Origin: Pseudobowmanella zhangzhouensis
GTDB taxonomy: Bacteria > Pseudomonadota > Gammaproteobacteria > Enterobacterales > Alteromonadaceae
DNA: 64,000 nucleotides
Direction: 5' to 3'
NCBI RefSeq assembly: GCF_042662685.1
Contig: NZ_JBHSYO010000007.1
Span: forward strand, 434,001 to 498,000
The notes below the pieces were generated by a model. That model did not search any database. It was not told the DNA's origin and saw only the letters and a list, made by a program, of their open reading frames with translations. Each line of letters opens with the position of its first letter. The stretch's first letter is position 1. Positions 1 to 8,810 of this stretch are shown here, piece after piece. A program made the translations under genes and the position numbers.

Positions 1-626
1 GTGCGCTGCGTGAAGGCCTGATTTACGGCATGCTGGAAACCCGCGAGCAGCACAATGTTCGCGTGCAGACGATTAATTCTATCACCCAGCGTTTTGATAT
101 TGACGCTTGCCAGGCCGAACGAGTCGAAGAGCTGGCCAAAGCGCTGTTTAAACAGGTGCCCAAATCCTTTTGGCTAGCCGGCTTTGACGCCTGCGGGGTA
201 CTGGATGCGGCTGCCCGCCTGCACGAAATTGGCACGCATATCGAATATAAAAATAGTCACCTGCATGGTGCCTATATCCTCAATTATCTGGATATGCCCG
301 GTTTCACCCGTCTGCAGCGCGATGTGATACGTGATTTAGTCCACAATTATCGCCAGAGTATCGATGTTAAACTGCTCAATGGCTATCAGCCGCGTATTCG
401 CAATAGTCTGACGCTGTTAACCCGTTTGTTGCGGGTGGCAGTGATTTTATGTATCCGCCGCAGCGGCCAGCGCGTACCTGTGCCTAAGCTGTCTCTGGAA
501 GGTGATGGAACCCTGCAATTGCAGTTTGAAGCGGGCTGGCTGGCGCGTCACCCGCTGATCCGTATTGAACTAGCCAACGAGGCGTGGTTACAACACCGCG
601 CTGGCTGGATAATGCAGGTTAGTTAA
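1..626 (+). CDS. Ppx/GppA family phosphatase, C-terminal part
   Basis: The gene is cut by the left window edge; the reading frame is open from base 3 and gives about 207 residues. It opens with ALREGLIYGML, which matches the end of the Ppx/GppA catalytic domain (the ALREG motif), and continues into the all-helical HD-like C-terminal domain (AARLHEIG, LHGAYILNYLDMPGF, LVHNYR). The family hydrolyses inorganic polyphosphate (Ppx) or pppGpp (GppA). The catalytic N-terminus is outside the window, so the two cannot be separated here. The stop overlaps that of convergent hemB within TTAA at 623-626, with no visible terminator. Confidence 0.85.
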   Translation, partial: ALREGLIYGMLETREQHNVRVQTINSITQRFDIDACQAERVEELAKALFKQVPKSFWLAGFDACGVLDAAARLHEIGTHIEYKNSHLHGAYILNYLDMPGFTRLQRDVIRDLVHNYRQSIDVKLLNGYQPRIRNSLTLLTRLLRVAVILCIRRSGQRVPVPKLSLEGDGTLQLQFEAGWLARHPLIRIELANEAWLQHRAGWIMQVS

Positions 627-1627
627 GCCTTTTTAAGCAGTTTGGCCGCATCTTTAGCAAAGTAAGTCAGAATCCCATCTGCGCCGGCACGTTTGAATGC
701 CAGCAACGACTCAAGAATGATCTCGTCTTCCTTAAGCCAGCCCTGTGCAAATGCGGCTTTATGCATGGCGTATTCGCCACTGACCTGATAAGCGAAGGTG
801 GGGACCTTTAATTCATCCTTGCAGCGACGCACGATATCCAGATACGGCATACCCGGCTTGACCATCACCATATCCGCACCTTCGGCAATATCCAGCGCAA
901 TTTCACGCATCGCTTCATCACTGTTGGCCGGATCCATCTGATATTGTTTCTTGTTACCACCCTTAATATTGCCCGCGGAACCGACTGCATCGCGGAACGG
1001 ACCGTAATAGGCCGAAGCATACTTGGCGGAGTAGGCCATGATACAGGTATTAGTGTGACCCTGTTGCTCCAGTGCCTGACGGATCGCACCCACCCGGCCG
1101 TCCATCATGTCCGATGGCGCGACGACATCGGCCCCCGCTTCGGCATGGGATAGCGCCTGCTTGATCAACACTTCGATGGTTTCGTCGTTCATTACATAGC
1201 CCTGATCGTTGACCAGGCCATCCTGTCCATGGGAGGTAAAAGGGTCGAGCGCCACATCGGTAATCACCGTTAACTCAGGCAGTTCTTCTTTAAGTGCGCG
1301 TACGGTTTTCTGTGCCAGTCCCTCTGGATTAAACGCTTCACTGGCGCATTCACTCTTGAGCGAGGCCGGCGTCACCGGGAACAGGGCAATGGCCGGAATC
1401 CCCAGTTTTAACGATTCTTCCGCGTCTTTTAACAGTAAATCAATGGATAAGCGTTCGATACCGGGCATGGACGGGACACTTTCACGACGCTTATTGCCTT
1501 CCAGTACAAACATGGGATAAATCAGGTCGCTGGCAGATAACTGATGCTCTGACACCAAACGGCGCAACGCATCTGTGTAGCGCAGTCTGCGAGGTCTGGA
1601 GGCGGGATATTGCATTGAAAAAGTCAT
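623..1627 (-). CDS. hemB: Delta-aminolevulinic acid dehydratase (porphobilinogen synthase)
   Basis: Condenses two 5-aminolevulinate molecules to porphobilinogen in tetrapyrrole synthesis. The 334-residue length is normal for the family. The two active-site lysines are visible in IMAYSAKYASAYYG (about residue 195) and MVKPGMPYLDIV (about 250). The metal-site segment reads DVALDPFTSHGQDG, with aspartates where zinc-type enzymes such as E. coli HemB carry cysteines, so this looks like the magnesium-dependent type. The start overlaps the end of the upstream diguanylate cyclase gene by four bases (ATGA type), indicating translational coupling. It is the last gene of the long ubi-tat minus-strand run. 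Confidence 0.96.
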   Translation of the reverse strand: MTFSMQYPASRPRRLRYTDALRRLVSEHQLSASDLIYPMFVLEGNKRRESVPSMPGIERLSIDLLLKDAEESLKLGIPAIALFPVTPASLKSECASEAFNPEGLAQKTVRALKEELPELTVITDVALDPFTSHGQDGLVNDQGYVMNDETIEVLIKQALSHAEAGADVVAPSDMMDGRVGAIRQALEQQGHTNTCIMAYSAKYASAYYGPFRDAVGSAGNIKGGNKKQYQMDPANSDEAMREIALDIAEGADMVMVKPGMPYLDIVRRCKDELKVPTFAYQVSGEYAMHKAAFAQGWLKEDEIILESLLAFKRAGADGILTYFAKDAAKLLKKA

Positions 1628-3537
1628 GACGATTCCTGTGCTATGTAAGGGGCTGCGATTTGCCAGGCAATGCGGTTACGACCGGCATTTTTGGCATCAT
1701 ACAGTGCGGCATCCGCCGCCCGAATTAAGTAATCATCCGGTGCCTTGAGGGCGACCACATCGGCGCTGTAACCAATACTCACGGTGACATGTAATTCTTT
1801 GCCACCTACGATGACCGGTGTTTGTTCTATGCTGGAACGAATCGACTCGAGCAATTGCTCTGCGCCGCTACGTTCGGTATTAGGTAGCAAAATGGCAAAC
1901 TCTTCGCCGCCGTATCGACACACATCATCGGTTGGCCGTTTGACGGCCTGACGGATTAACTGGGCCACATGACGAATACATTCGTCGCCAGTAAGATGGC
2001 CTTCGGTGTCATTAATTTTTTTGAAGTAATCGATATCCAGCATGGCAACGGTGAGCGGCGTTTGTTCACGGCGGCTCCGGCGCACTTCGGCCAGATAACG
2101 CTTATCAAAGTGACGACGATTACGAATGCCAGTCAGCGCGTCCTGGGTGTTTTTCTCTTCCAGCTCGCGATTTACCTCATGCAGTTCACGTAATGCAATT
2201 TCCAGTTCGAGCGTGCGTTCCTGAACTTTGTATTCCAAATCATGCTGGGCTTCTTCCTGAACGGCCAGGGTTTCTTCGCGTGCTTCCCGAAGCTGAATTT
2301 CCTGTTCCAGAGCCTTTTGCTGCGCTTGTAATTTGTCTTCCCGTTGCTGGGTATAACTCATGGCCAGTACCAGAGCCAGCAGTAGGGTTTCGATACTGCC
2401 GCCGAGCATCAGTAAATATTGGGAATTAAAATTGATGTCTACCAGATTGAGGTTTTCCAGGCTGGCAATAAAACCGCTGGCCAATAGGGTGGTCCATGCC
2501 AGCGTGTAGAGGCGCGCAATCCGGTCTCCCCGGATACTGCGGATTATCGCCACACAGTAAATAAAGACTACGGTGATAATCAGGCACAGCAGGGTGATAC
2601 GAATAAACAGGTTGTAAGGTACGATCAGTGCTGCCAGTGTCATGAAGCCAAAAAAGCCAGTCAACCAGCGCAGAATTTTGTCTGTAATTGGGCTGAAGCT
2701 GGCGACGTTGAGCATATACACCGAGAACTGGGTGGCGCACAGCATGGTCAGGTTGGCAAAAATCGCGATGCTACGCCCCTGCAACCAGGTGTTATCCGGC
2801 CACAGGTATTTGTAACCCAGCCCATGCAGGCTCATCAGGGTTAATCCCAGGCTGATGGCATAGCCACTGTAAACCAAAAAGCTCAGTGAACGACTGGTAA
2901 TAAAAAAGAAAAAGTTACTCAGCGCCATGGCAGTAATAAAGCCAAAAAACAGCCCCATGACGATGTTGTGTTCACCGTTGAATACCGCAAATTTATCTGA
3001 GCGCCAGATATACATAGGTAGTTTGAGCGCACCATCGGTCTTAACCCGGATATACAGGGTCAGTGGCTGATCACTGTCAGGCAGCGGAAAAATAAACTTC
3101 TCATGCAACACTGGTCGCTGGGCAAATGGCAGGGTGTCACCGGTGTGATAAAAGGCCAGATTTTGATCGCCCTGATCTATCCACAACTGAATATCATCCA
3201 GCAACCCATAATCCAGTTCCAGCAGCCAGTCGCCGTTTTTTTCCAGCGCCGGTAGCGTGGTGCGAAACCAGTAAACCTGGTTGTCCATGCCAAACGATAA
3301 TAAATCACTTTGTTCTACCAACCATTCGTCAGCACGGCTTTGTCGAACCTGTTGAATATCCGGATTGTTGGCTGGGATCTGATATTCGACGCCTTTGGCC
3401 AGGCTCAAATGTGCTGACGCTGAGCTCACAAGCTCAACCATGCGCAACACGCCGGTGACGCAGATAACAGAAACCAGAATAACCAGCGCATAGCGCCAGA
3501 AGTGAAGTCGTTGAGTAAACAGATTCAAATGCATCAT
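1624..3537 (-). CDS. Membrane diguanylate cyclase with 7TMR-DISM sensor
   Basis: A 637-residue protein. An N-terminal membrane anchor is followed by a periplasmic 7TMR-DISM-type sensory domain (about residues 35-170), seven predicted membrane helices (about 180-390), a charged coiled coil (about 395-470, rich in Glu/Gln/Arg) and a C-terminal GGDEF domain. The active site reads GGEEF, and RPTD lies five residues before it, so the product-inhibition I-site appears intact. It should make cyclic di-GMP from GTP in response to an unknown periplasmic ligand. It starts two bases after the tatD stop and overlaps hemB, so it is embedded in the tat-hemB transcription unit. Confidence 0.93.
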   Translation of the reverse strand: MMHLNLFTQRLHFWRYALVILVSVICVTGVLRMVELVSSASAHLSLAKGVEYQIPANNPDIQQVRQSRADEWLVEQSDLLSFGMDNQVYWFRTTLPALEKNGDWLLELDYGLLDDIQLWIDQGDQNLAFYHTGDTLPFAQRPVLHEKFIFPLPDSDQPLTLYIRVKTDGALKLPMYIWRSDKFAVFNGEHNIVMGLFFGFITAMALSNFFFFITSRSLSFLVYSGYAISLGLTLMSLHGLGYKYLWPDNTWLQGRSIAIFANLTMLCATQFSVYMLNVASFSPITDKILRWLTGFFGFMTLAALIVPYNLFIRITLLCLIITVVFIYCVAIIRSIRGDRIARLYTLAWTTLLASGFIASLENLNLVDINFNSQYLLMLGGSIETLLLALVLAMSYTQQREDKLQAQQKALEQEIQLREAREETLAVQEEAQHDLEYKVQERTLELEIALRELHEVNRELEEKNTQDALTGIRNRRHFDKRYLAEVRRSRREQTPLTVAMLDIDYFKKINDTEGHLTGDECIRHVAQLIRQAVKRPTDDVCRYGGEEFAILLPNTERSGAEQLLESIRSSIEQTPVIVGGKELHVTVSIGYSADVVALKAPDDYLIRAADAALYDAKNAGRNRIAWQIAAPYIAQESS

Positions 3538-3539
3538 TA

Positions 3540-4325
3540 TTATTTTTTAGTAAACATCGATAGCGCGTTGTGCCAGGCAAGTTGTGTGATTAACTCAACA
3601 TCCTGCTCACGCAGTTCAGCCAGCTTTTGTGCCACTAAGGGTAGCAGTGCTGGCTGATTAAACTTGGGCGTCGGCCGCACGTTCTTGGGAGTTAAATACG
3701 GCGCATCGGTTTCCAGCATCAGGCGTTCCAGCGGAAGTGATTTCACCGCCTGCTGCAGGTCAGTGCCGCGTTTGTCGTCACACACCCAGCCGGTGATACC
3801 AATCGACAACCCCAATTCCAGATAGGCATGCATTTGCGCCTCGTCACCGGTAAAGCAGTGTGCCACGCCGCCAACCAGCTCCTGTTGATAAGCGCGAAGC
3901 AGGCTAACTTGCTCCGCAAACGCGTCGCGTTCATGCAAAAATACTGGTAATTTTAGTTCACAGGCTAGTTGTAACTGTGCCTCAAAAACACGTAACTGGG
4001 CGTCCCGGGGCGAAAAATTACGATTAAAATCTAAGCCGCATTCACCGATAGCGACTACATAAGGGTCCGCAGCCAGGTGACGCAGGCCATCGATAAAATC
4101 CTCAGAAGTATCTTTGGCGTAGTGTGGGTGCACGCCAGCCGTTGCCAGCAACACGTCGGGATAACGATGACACAACGCCAGCGCGGCGACGGATTCCTGC
4201 TCATCGGTGCCGGTAACCAGTTGTTTTTTCACTCCCGCAGCAAGCGCGGACTGAATAACACTATCAAGATCCTGACTCAGGCGCGCATTGGTCAGATTGA
4301 CGCCGATATCAAATAATTGCATCAA
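3540..4325 (-). CDS. tatD: TatD family metal-dependent nuclease
   Basis: A 261-residue TIM-barrel hydrolase. The N-terminus FDIGVNLT is the TatD-specific variant of the family start, rather than the HxH seen in YcfH/YjjV. Metal-ligand motifs AIGECGLDF, PVFLHERDA and HCFTG are present, as is LETDAPYLTP near residue 200. TatD proteins are 3'-5' exonucleases linked to DNA repair and DNA fragmentation, and are not required for Tat export despite the name. Two adjacent ATG codons (4325 and 4322) are possible starts. It lies 32 bases after tatC, as in E. coli tatABCD. Confidence 0.93.
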   Translation of the reverse strand: MMQLFDIGVNLTNARLSQDLDSVIQSALAAGVKKQLVTGTDEQESVAALALCHRYPDVLLATAGVHPHYAKDTSEDFIDGLRHLAADPYVVAIGECGLDFNRNFSPRDAQLRVFEAQLQLACELKLPVFLHERDAFAEQVSLLRAYQQELVGGVAHCFTGDEAQMHAYLELGLSIGITGWVCDDKRGTDLQQAVKSLPLERLMLETDAPYLTPKNVRPTPKFNQPALLPLVAQKLAELREQDVELITQLAWHNALSMFTKK

Positions 4326-4357
4326 CTGTGCTCGCTCTGAACGGATAGTCCCACGGT

Positions 4358-5086
4358 TTATTCCGCCTGCGATGCTTTGCGCTGGTAGAAGCCACCGACA
4401 ATTACGCCGATTTCAAACAACAACCACATGGGAATCGCCAGCATGGTCTGGGAGATGACATCCGGAGGGGTCAACAACATGCCAATAACAAATACGCCCA
4501 CAATCACATAGGAGCGTTTTTCCCGCAGGCTTTGTGGCGTGGTGATGCCGGTCCAGCACATCAGCACAATGGCGATAGGGATTTCAAAACACACCCCGAA
4601 AGCGAAAAATAGCTTAAGCACCAGATCCAGATAAAACGTGATATCTGGTGCCACTACCACACCTTCCGGCGCGATGGCGGTCAGAAACATAAAAATCACT
4701 GGGAACACCACAAAATATGCGAAGGCGATACCGGAATAAAACAGTAGTGTGCTGGAAAACAGCAGCGGGGCGATCAGGCGTTTTTCACGGCGATACAAGC
4801 CCGGTGCGATAAATGCCCAGATTTGGTACAGCACAAACGGAATGGCGATAAAAAACGCCAGCATCAGGGTCAGCTTAAACGGAGCAAACAGCGGGGCTGT
4901 GACGTCGGTGGCGATCATCGTTGCGCCAGCAGGTAAGGCTTGTTGCAGCGGCTCCGACACCATGTAGTAGATGTCGTTGGCGAAATATACCAGACTCAAA
5001 AACACAACAAAGACGCTAACGAGCGCCTTGATCAGTCGGTTGCGAAGCTCGGTGAGGTGCTCAATCAGACTCTGGGCGTTTATCAT
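4358..5086 (-). CDS. tatC: Sec-independent translocase subunit TatC
   Basis: A 242-residue inner-membrane protein with six predicted helices, forming with TatB the receptor for twin-arginine signal peptides. The family N-terminus LIEHLTELRNRLIKAL and the conserved periplasmic/loop segment FIAPGLYRREKR are visible. The start codon lies inside the 3' end of tatB (26-base overlap), implying coupled translation. The C-terminus is short and charged (QRKASQAE). Confidence 0.97.
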   Translation of the reverse strand: MINAQSLIEHLTELRNRLIKALVSVFVVFLSLVYFANDIYYMVSEPLQQALPAGATMIATDVTAPLFAPFKLTLMLAFFIAIPFVLYQIWAFIAPGLYRREKRLIAPLLFSSTLLFYSGIAFAYFVVFPVIFMFLTAIAPEGVVVAPDITFYLDLVLKLFFAFGVCFEIPIAIVLMCWTGITTPQSLREKRSYVIVGVFVIGMLLTPPDVISQTMLAIPMWLLFEIGVIVGGFYQRKASQAE

Positions 5087-5387
5087 TCTCGTTCTTTATC
5101 TGCGGTGGCTGCACACTTTGCGCCAGTGCTTTGAGTTCATCCACACTGGCTTGCAGGTGAGGAGGAAGGTCCTTCATCCCCAGCTCTTCGGCTTTTCTTA
5201 GATTTTCATGTAATTCGTGGACGCGTAACTGTTCACCCACTTCACTCTTAATGCCGGTGAAGGTGCTGCGAATACTGCGCACGGTTCTAACCGTGCCACG
5301 AATAGCGCCGGGTAATTTGTCCGGGCCAAGCACAATCAGGGCTACGACGCCGACCAGCAATAATTCCAGAAAGCCGATATCTGGCAT
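5061..5387 (-). CDS. tatB: Sec-independent translocase subunit TatB
   Basis: A 108-residue protein with the TatB hallmark: a very short N-terminus, one transmembrane helix (LLLVGVVALIVLGPDKLP, with Glu at position 8 replaced in context by DIGFLEL), the GPDKLP hinge, an amphipathic helix and a hydrophilic charged tail (PPQIKNENDKRPESD). It partners TatC in the signal-peptide receptor. It begins one base after the tatA stop and overlaps tatC. Confidence 0.96.
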   Translation of the reverse strand: MPDIGFLELLLVGVVALIVLGPDKLPGAIRGTVRTVRSIRSTFTGIKSEVGEQLRVHELHENLRKAEELGMKDLPPHLQASVDELKALAQSVQPPQIKNENDKRPESD

Positions 5388-5388
5388 A

Positions 5389-5628
5389 TCAGGACTTTTC
5401 CTTAACCTCTGGTTTCTCGGCTTGTGACTGCTGAGTCTGATCGGTTACTTTTTGTTGATTGTTCGCGTCAAAGTCGGCGTCTTTCTCTTCGTCCTGAGAC
5501 ATAGATTTTTTGAAGCCTTTAACGGCTGATCCAAGGTCCGACCCAAAGTTACGTAACTTCTTGGTTCCAAACAGCAAAATTACGATGACAACGATAATTA
5601 ACAGTTGCCAAATTCCCATATTTGCCAT
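5389..5628 (-). CDS. tatA: Sec-independent translocase pore subunit TatA
   Basis: A 79-residue protein: an N-terminal transmembrane helix (about residues 5-20), the conserved FGTKKLRNFGSDLG hinge and amphipathic helix, then a charged unstructured tail. TatA oligomerises to let folded proteins cross the inner membrane. Its own promoter can be read just upstream (5661-5688) and a GGAGAG ribosome-binding site precedes the ATG, so the tat genes probably have an internal start in addition to read-through from ubiB. Confidence 0.96.
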   Translation of the reverse strand: MANMGIWQLLIIVVIVILLFGTKKLRNFGSDLGSAVKGFKKSMSQDEEKDADFDANNQQKVTDQTQQSQAEKPEVKEKS

Positions 5629-5660
5629 GTTTCTCTCCTGATTACAGATTGGCTCGCGCC

Positions 5661-5688
5661 ATTATACGTTGATGCGCTAAAAGGTCAC
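5661..5688 (-). promoter_or_regulatory. Sigma-70 type promoter for tatABC
   Basis: On the minus strand a perfect -10 TATAAT (5661-5666) follows a GTGACC -35-like hexamer (5683-5688) with 16-base spacing. The stretch after the -10 is GC-rich (GGCGCGAGCC). It lies in the 70-base gap between ubiB and tatA. Confidence 0.65.
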
Positions 5689-5698
5689 TGGATTTGAT

Positions 5699-7327
5699 TT
5701 AATCCATCTCGCGCAGATGTTCATACCAGGCTCGCAACCAACACAGGCCCGCTGCTACACCGGGCACACTGCTGTGCCAACCCAACGGCGTTAACAGCGC
5801 AACCAGTGCCAGCACACTGCCTGTGCCGGCCAGCAAAAAGATTCTGTCGCGCTTGCGCTGACGGGCAAGCAATTGGCGATGCTCTTTGGCCTGCTGTGCC
5901 GGCAAGCCTTTTAATTGCTTAAGGGTGTCGTACACCAGTTCCGGCATGTCAGGCATTTTTTCTGACCAATAAGGCAGATTGGTTTTAATTTTTTTCCACA
6001 TGGCGCTGAAGCCAACCTGCTCTTTCATCCAGTTTTCCAAAAAGGGTTTGGCGGTTTTCCATAGATCCAGTTGTGGGTATAACTGGCGGCCAAGTCCTTC
6101 GATATACAATAAGGTTTTTTGCAACAACACCAGTTGCGGCTGCACCTGCATATTGAAACGACGGGCAGTATTAAACAGTTGCAACAGCACAATACCAAAG
6201 CTTATTTCGGCCAGAGGTTTATTGAATATAGGCTCACATACCTGACGAATAGCGGCTTCAAAATCATCCACATTGGTATCCGCCGGCACCCAGCCTGAGT
6301 CCACGTGCAGGGTCGCCACTTTGCGATAATCGCGGTTGAAAAAGGCCACAAAGTTTTCCGCCAGATAGCGTTTGTCTTCGCTGTTAAGTGTGCCCACAAT
6401 GCCAAAATCGATGCCGATATACATAGGATCGTGCGGGTGTTCGCGGGATACGAAAATATTGCCAGGGTGCATATCTGCGTGGAAAAAGCTGTCACGAAAT
6501 ACCTGTGTGAAGAAGACTTCTACGCCGCGTTCAGCCAGCAAGGGCATATTGGTGCCCTGCGCTTCCAGTTCGGCCACATTGGCAACCGGAATTCCGTTGA
6601 TACGCTCCATCACCAATACATTGGTGCGGCAGTATTGCTCGTAAATATGCGGAATATACAGGGCATTGGAGTCTGCGAAATTTTGTTTTAACTGTAAGCC
6701 GTTACTGGCTTCCAGCATCAGGTTCAGCTCATCCAGGATGGTACGACGGTATTCTTCCACCACTTCAACCGGGCGCAGACGTTTACCATCGGGTAAGAAC
6801 TTGCGGGCCATCTTGGCCAATACCTGTAATAACTCGATATCGGCATCAATGGTGGCACGAATATTCGGGCGAATGACTTTGACCACCACTGCCTGATTGT
6901 TGTCTTTCAGGCAAGCAGTATGCACCTGCGCAATGGACGCAGACGCCAGCGGCTGAATATCAAATTCATCGAACAGGTCGCTAATGTCGTTGATACCGAG
7001 TGCGTTAACGATAATATCGCGCGCTACTTCACCATCAAATGGCTGTACTTTATCCTGTAGCTTGGCCAGTTCATCGGCGACATCCGGCGGCAATAAATCC
7101 CGACGGGTGGATAGCATCTGACCGAATTTAATAAAGACCGGTCCCAGACTCTGCAGGGCAAGACGCAGGCGTTCACCACGGCTGGCCTTAGGATAGCGAT
7201 TGCGGATCCAGAAGGCACTGGCGCGCCATACCCGTACATACCAGGGCATCCAGCGCGCCGGGACTAGTTCATCCAGCCCGTGTTCGAGAATGATCTTATT
7301 AATTTGATAGAGTCGTTTAAAACTCAC
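5699..7327 (-). CDS. ubiB: UbiB, ubiquinone biosynthesis atypical kinase/ATPase
   Basis: A 542-residue member of the ADCK/UbiB protein-kinase-like family needed for ubiquinone assembly. The KxGQ signature is seen as FIKFGQ (residues 65-70), the alanine-rich loop as ASASIAQVH (about 130), and the catalytic-loop variant as HADMHPGN (about 287), followed by IGIDFGIVG. Two hydrophobic segments at the C-terminus (about 500-535) are the expected membrane anchor. The start overlaps the end of ubiJ by four bases, giving the conserved ubiE-ubiJ-ubiB unit. Confidence 0.97.
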   Translation of the reverse strand: MSFKRLYQINKIILEHGLDELVPARWMPWYVRVWRASAFWIRNRYPKASRGERLRLALQSLGPVFIKFGQMLSTRRDLLPPDVADELAKLQDKVQPFDGEVARDIIVNALGINDISDLFDEFDIQPLASASIAQVHTACLKDNNQAVVVKVIRPNIRATIDADIELLQVLAKMARKFLPDGKRLRPVEVVEEYRRTILDELNLMLEASNGLQLKQNFADSNALYIPHIYEQYCRTNVLVMERINGIPVANVAELEAQGTNMPLLAERGVEVFFTQVFRDSFFHADMHPGNIFVSREHPHDPMYIGIDFGIVGTLNSEDKRYLAENFVAFFNRDYRKVATLHVDSGWVPADTNVDDFEAAIRQVCEPIFNKPLAEISFGIVLLQLFNTARRFNMQVQPQLVLLQKTLLYIEGLGRQLYPQLDLWKTAKPFLENWMKEQVGFSAMWKKIKTNLPYWSEKMPDMPELVYDTLKQLKGLPAQQAKEHRQLLARQRKRDRIFLLAGTGSVLALVALLTPLGWHSSVPGVAAGLCWLRAWYEHLREMD

Positions 7328-7935
7328 ACAGACTCCTTGACTGAGCTTAACGCGGCAATGCGTTTATCCAGCGCCTCGGTGCGTTTCGTCAGCGCATCCA
7401 GGTCACGATTAAATTGCAGTTGACGGCCCTTGGGCACTAACACGGGTTTTTCTTCGGCTAACGCATCGCGCAGTTGCCTTTTAACAAGCGCGGCTTTATT
7501 GCTTAGCCATTGTGAACCGTCGCGTACGACCCGGCCAAGGTGATGAGCAACCACATCGCCAGTGTAGCGTGATACATGCTCCTGCCAATCGATATCCAAT
7601 TCTTTAAACAATGCGCTTATGTCCTGCGCCAGTTGCATGTCGCCGCGCACAGAGAGCTTTTGTTGGCGGATCAGCTCGGTGAGTTGGCTGCTGTCGGTTA
7701 GTTGCGGCAAGGTGGACATGGACAGGCTAATCAGGCAGTCCGGTTCATCATCGCACACCAGAATATCGATGCGTTGGCTAAATACAAACAGCAGAGGTTG
7801 CGAGAGTTCCTGCAGGTGCAGTGCCAGTCGTTTACCCGCTAAAGGTCGCAGGCGTTTGGCACTGTTCTCATCCAGCGCCAATACACGGTTGATAGCACTT
7901 TCCAGCGTGGCGCTGAGCAGCTGCAGTGCTGGCAT
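7324..7935 (-). CDS. ubiJ: UbiJ, ubiquinone biosynthesis accessory factor (SCP2 domain)
   Basis: A 203-residue protein placed exactly between ubiE and ubiB, as in E. coli. The N-terminal half has the sterol-carrier (SCP2)-like pattern, with a lipid-binding fold inferred from the family; the C-terminus is a predicted coiled coil (DLDALTKRTEALDKRIAAL). UbiJ is a non-enzymatic lipid-binding part of the soluble Ubi metabolon. It overlaps ubiE by one base and ubiB by four. Confidence 0.92.
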   Translation of the reverse strand: MPALQLLSATLESAINRVLALDENSAKRLRPLAGKRLALHLQELSQPLLFVFSQRIDILVCDDEPDCLISLSMSTLPQLTDSSQLTELIRQQKLSVRGDMQLAQDISALFKELDIDWQEHVSRYTGDVVAHHLGRVVRDGSQWLSNKAALVKRQLRDALAEEKPVLVPKGRQLQFNRDLDALTKRTEALDKRIAALSSVKESV

Positions 7936-8690
7936 CAGAATTTAAATCCTTTGTGCAGGGCAACGATACCACCGGTCAGGTTGTGATAGGTGGTTTGTTC
8001 AAAACCCACCGCTTCCATCATTGATTTCAGGGTGTCCTGATCCGGGTGCATCCTGATAGACTCTGCCAAATACTGATAGCTCTCAGCATCATTGGCGATG
8101 AGTTTGCCCATCTGCGGTAATACTTTAAACGAATACAGGTCATAGACTTTGCTCAACCAATCCTGAGTCGGTTTGGAAAACTCCAGTACCAGTAAGCGGC
8201 CACCCGGTTTGAGTACACGGTACATGGAGGCCAGTGCTTTGTCTTTGTCAGTGACGTTACGCAAACCAAACGCGATGGTAATGATATCGAAGGTGTTGTC
8301 GGCAAATGGCAGTTCTTCGGCGTTGGCCTGCACAAACTCTACGTTGCCCACCACACCAAGATTGCGCAGTTTGTCGCGGCCCACTTCCAGCATGGATTGG
8401 TTAATGTCGGCCAGCACGACCTGACCAGTGGGGCCGACTAAGCGCGAGAATTTAGCGGTTAAATCACCGGTGCCACCGGCCAAATCCAATACTTTGTGGC
8501 CAGCGCGAGCGCCGGCGCTGTCGATAGTGAAACGCTTCCACAGACGATGAATTCCCATCGACATCATATCGTTCATGATGTCGTATTTCGCTGCGACCGA
8601 ATGGAATACCTCGGCTACCATGGAGGCTTTTTGATCTTTATCGACTGTTTTAAAGCCAAAATGGGTTTGTTCGCTGTGTGCGTCTGACAT
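7935..8690 (-). CDS. ubiE: UbiE, demethylmenaquinone/2-methoxy-6-polyprenyl-benzoquinol methyltransferase
   Basis: A 251-residue class I SAM-dependent C-methyltransferase of the quinone pathways. SAM motif I is VLDLAGGTGDLT (residues 68-79); the family signatures YDIMNDMMSMGIHRLWKRF and RVLKPGGRLLVLEFSKP are present. It is the first gene of the minus-strand ubi-tat-hemB run. Its start lies about 60 bases beyond the prlC terminator. Confidence 0.97.
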   Translation of the reverse strand: MSDAHSEQTHFGFKTVDKDQKASMVAEVFHSVAAKYDIMNDMMSMGIHRLWKRFTIDSAGARAGHKVLDLAGGTGDLTAKFSRLVGPTGQVVLADINQSMLEVGRDKLRNLGVVGNVEFVQANAEELPFADNTFDIITIAFGLRNVTDKDKALASMYRVLKPGGRLLVLEFSKPTQDWLSKVYDLYSFKVLPQMGKLIANDAESYQYLAESIRMHPDQDTLKSMMEAVGFEQTTYHNLTGGIVALHKGFKF

Positions 8691-8751
8691 ATTGCTTCCT
8701 ACCTAACTCAATGGCGCTAGTTTAACGAAGTTTGCCTTTGAAAATACAGAC

Positions 8752-8779
8752 AAAAAAGCCGCAACCTTAAGGTTACGGC
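8752..8779 (-). terminator. Rho-independent terminator after prlC
   Basis: On the minus strand a GCCGTAACC/GGTTGCGGC stem (8758-8779) with a TTAA loop is followed by six T residues (8752-8757). It separates prlC from ubiE. Confidence 0.85.
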
Positions 8780-8810
8780 CTGATACGTTTGATACAGCGC
8801 AAAGGATTGC

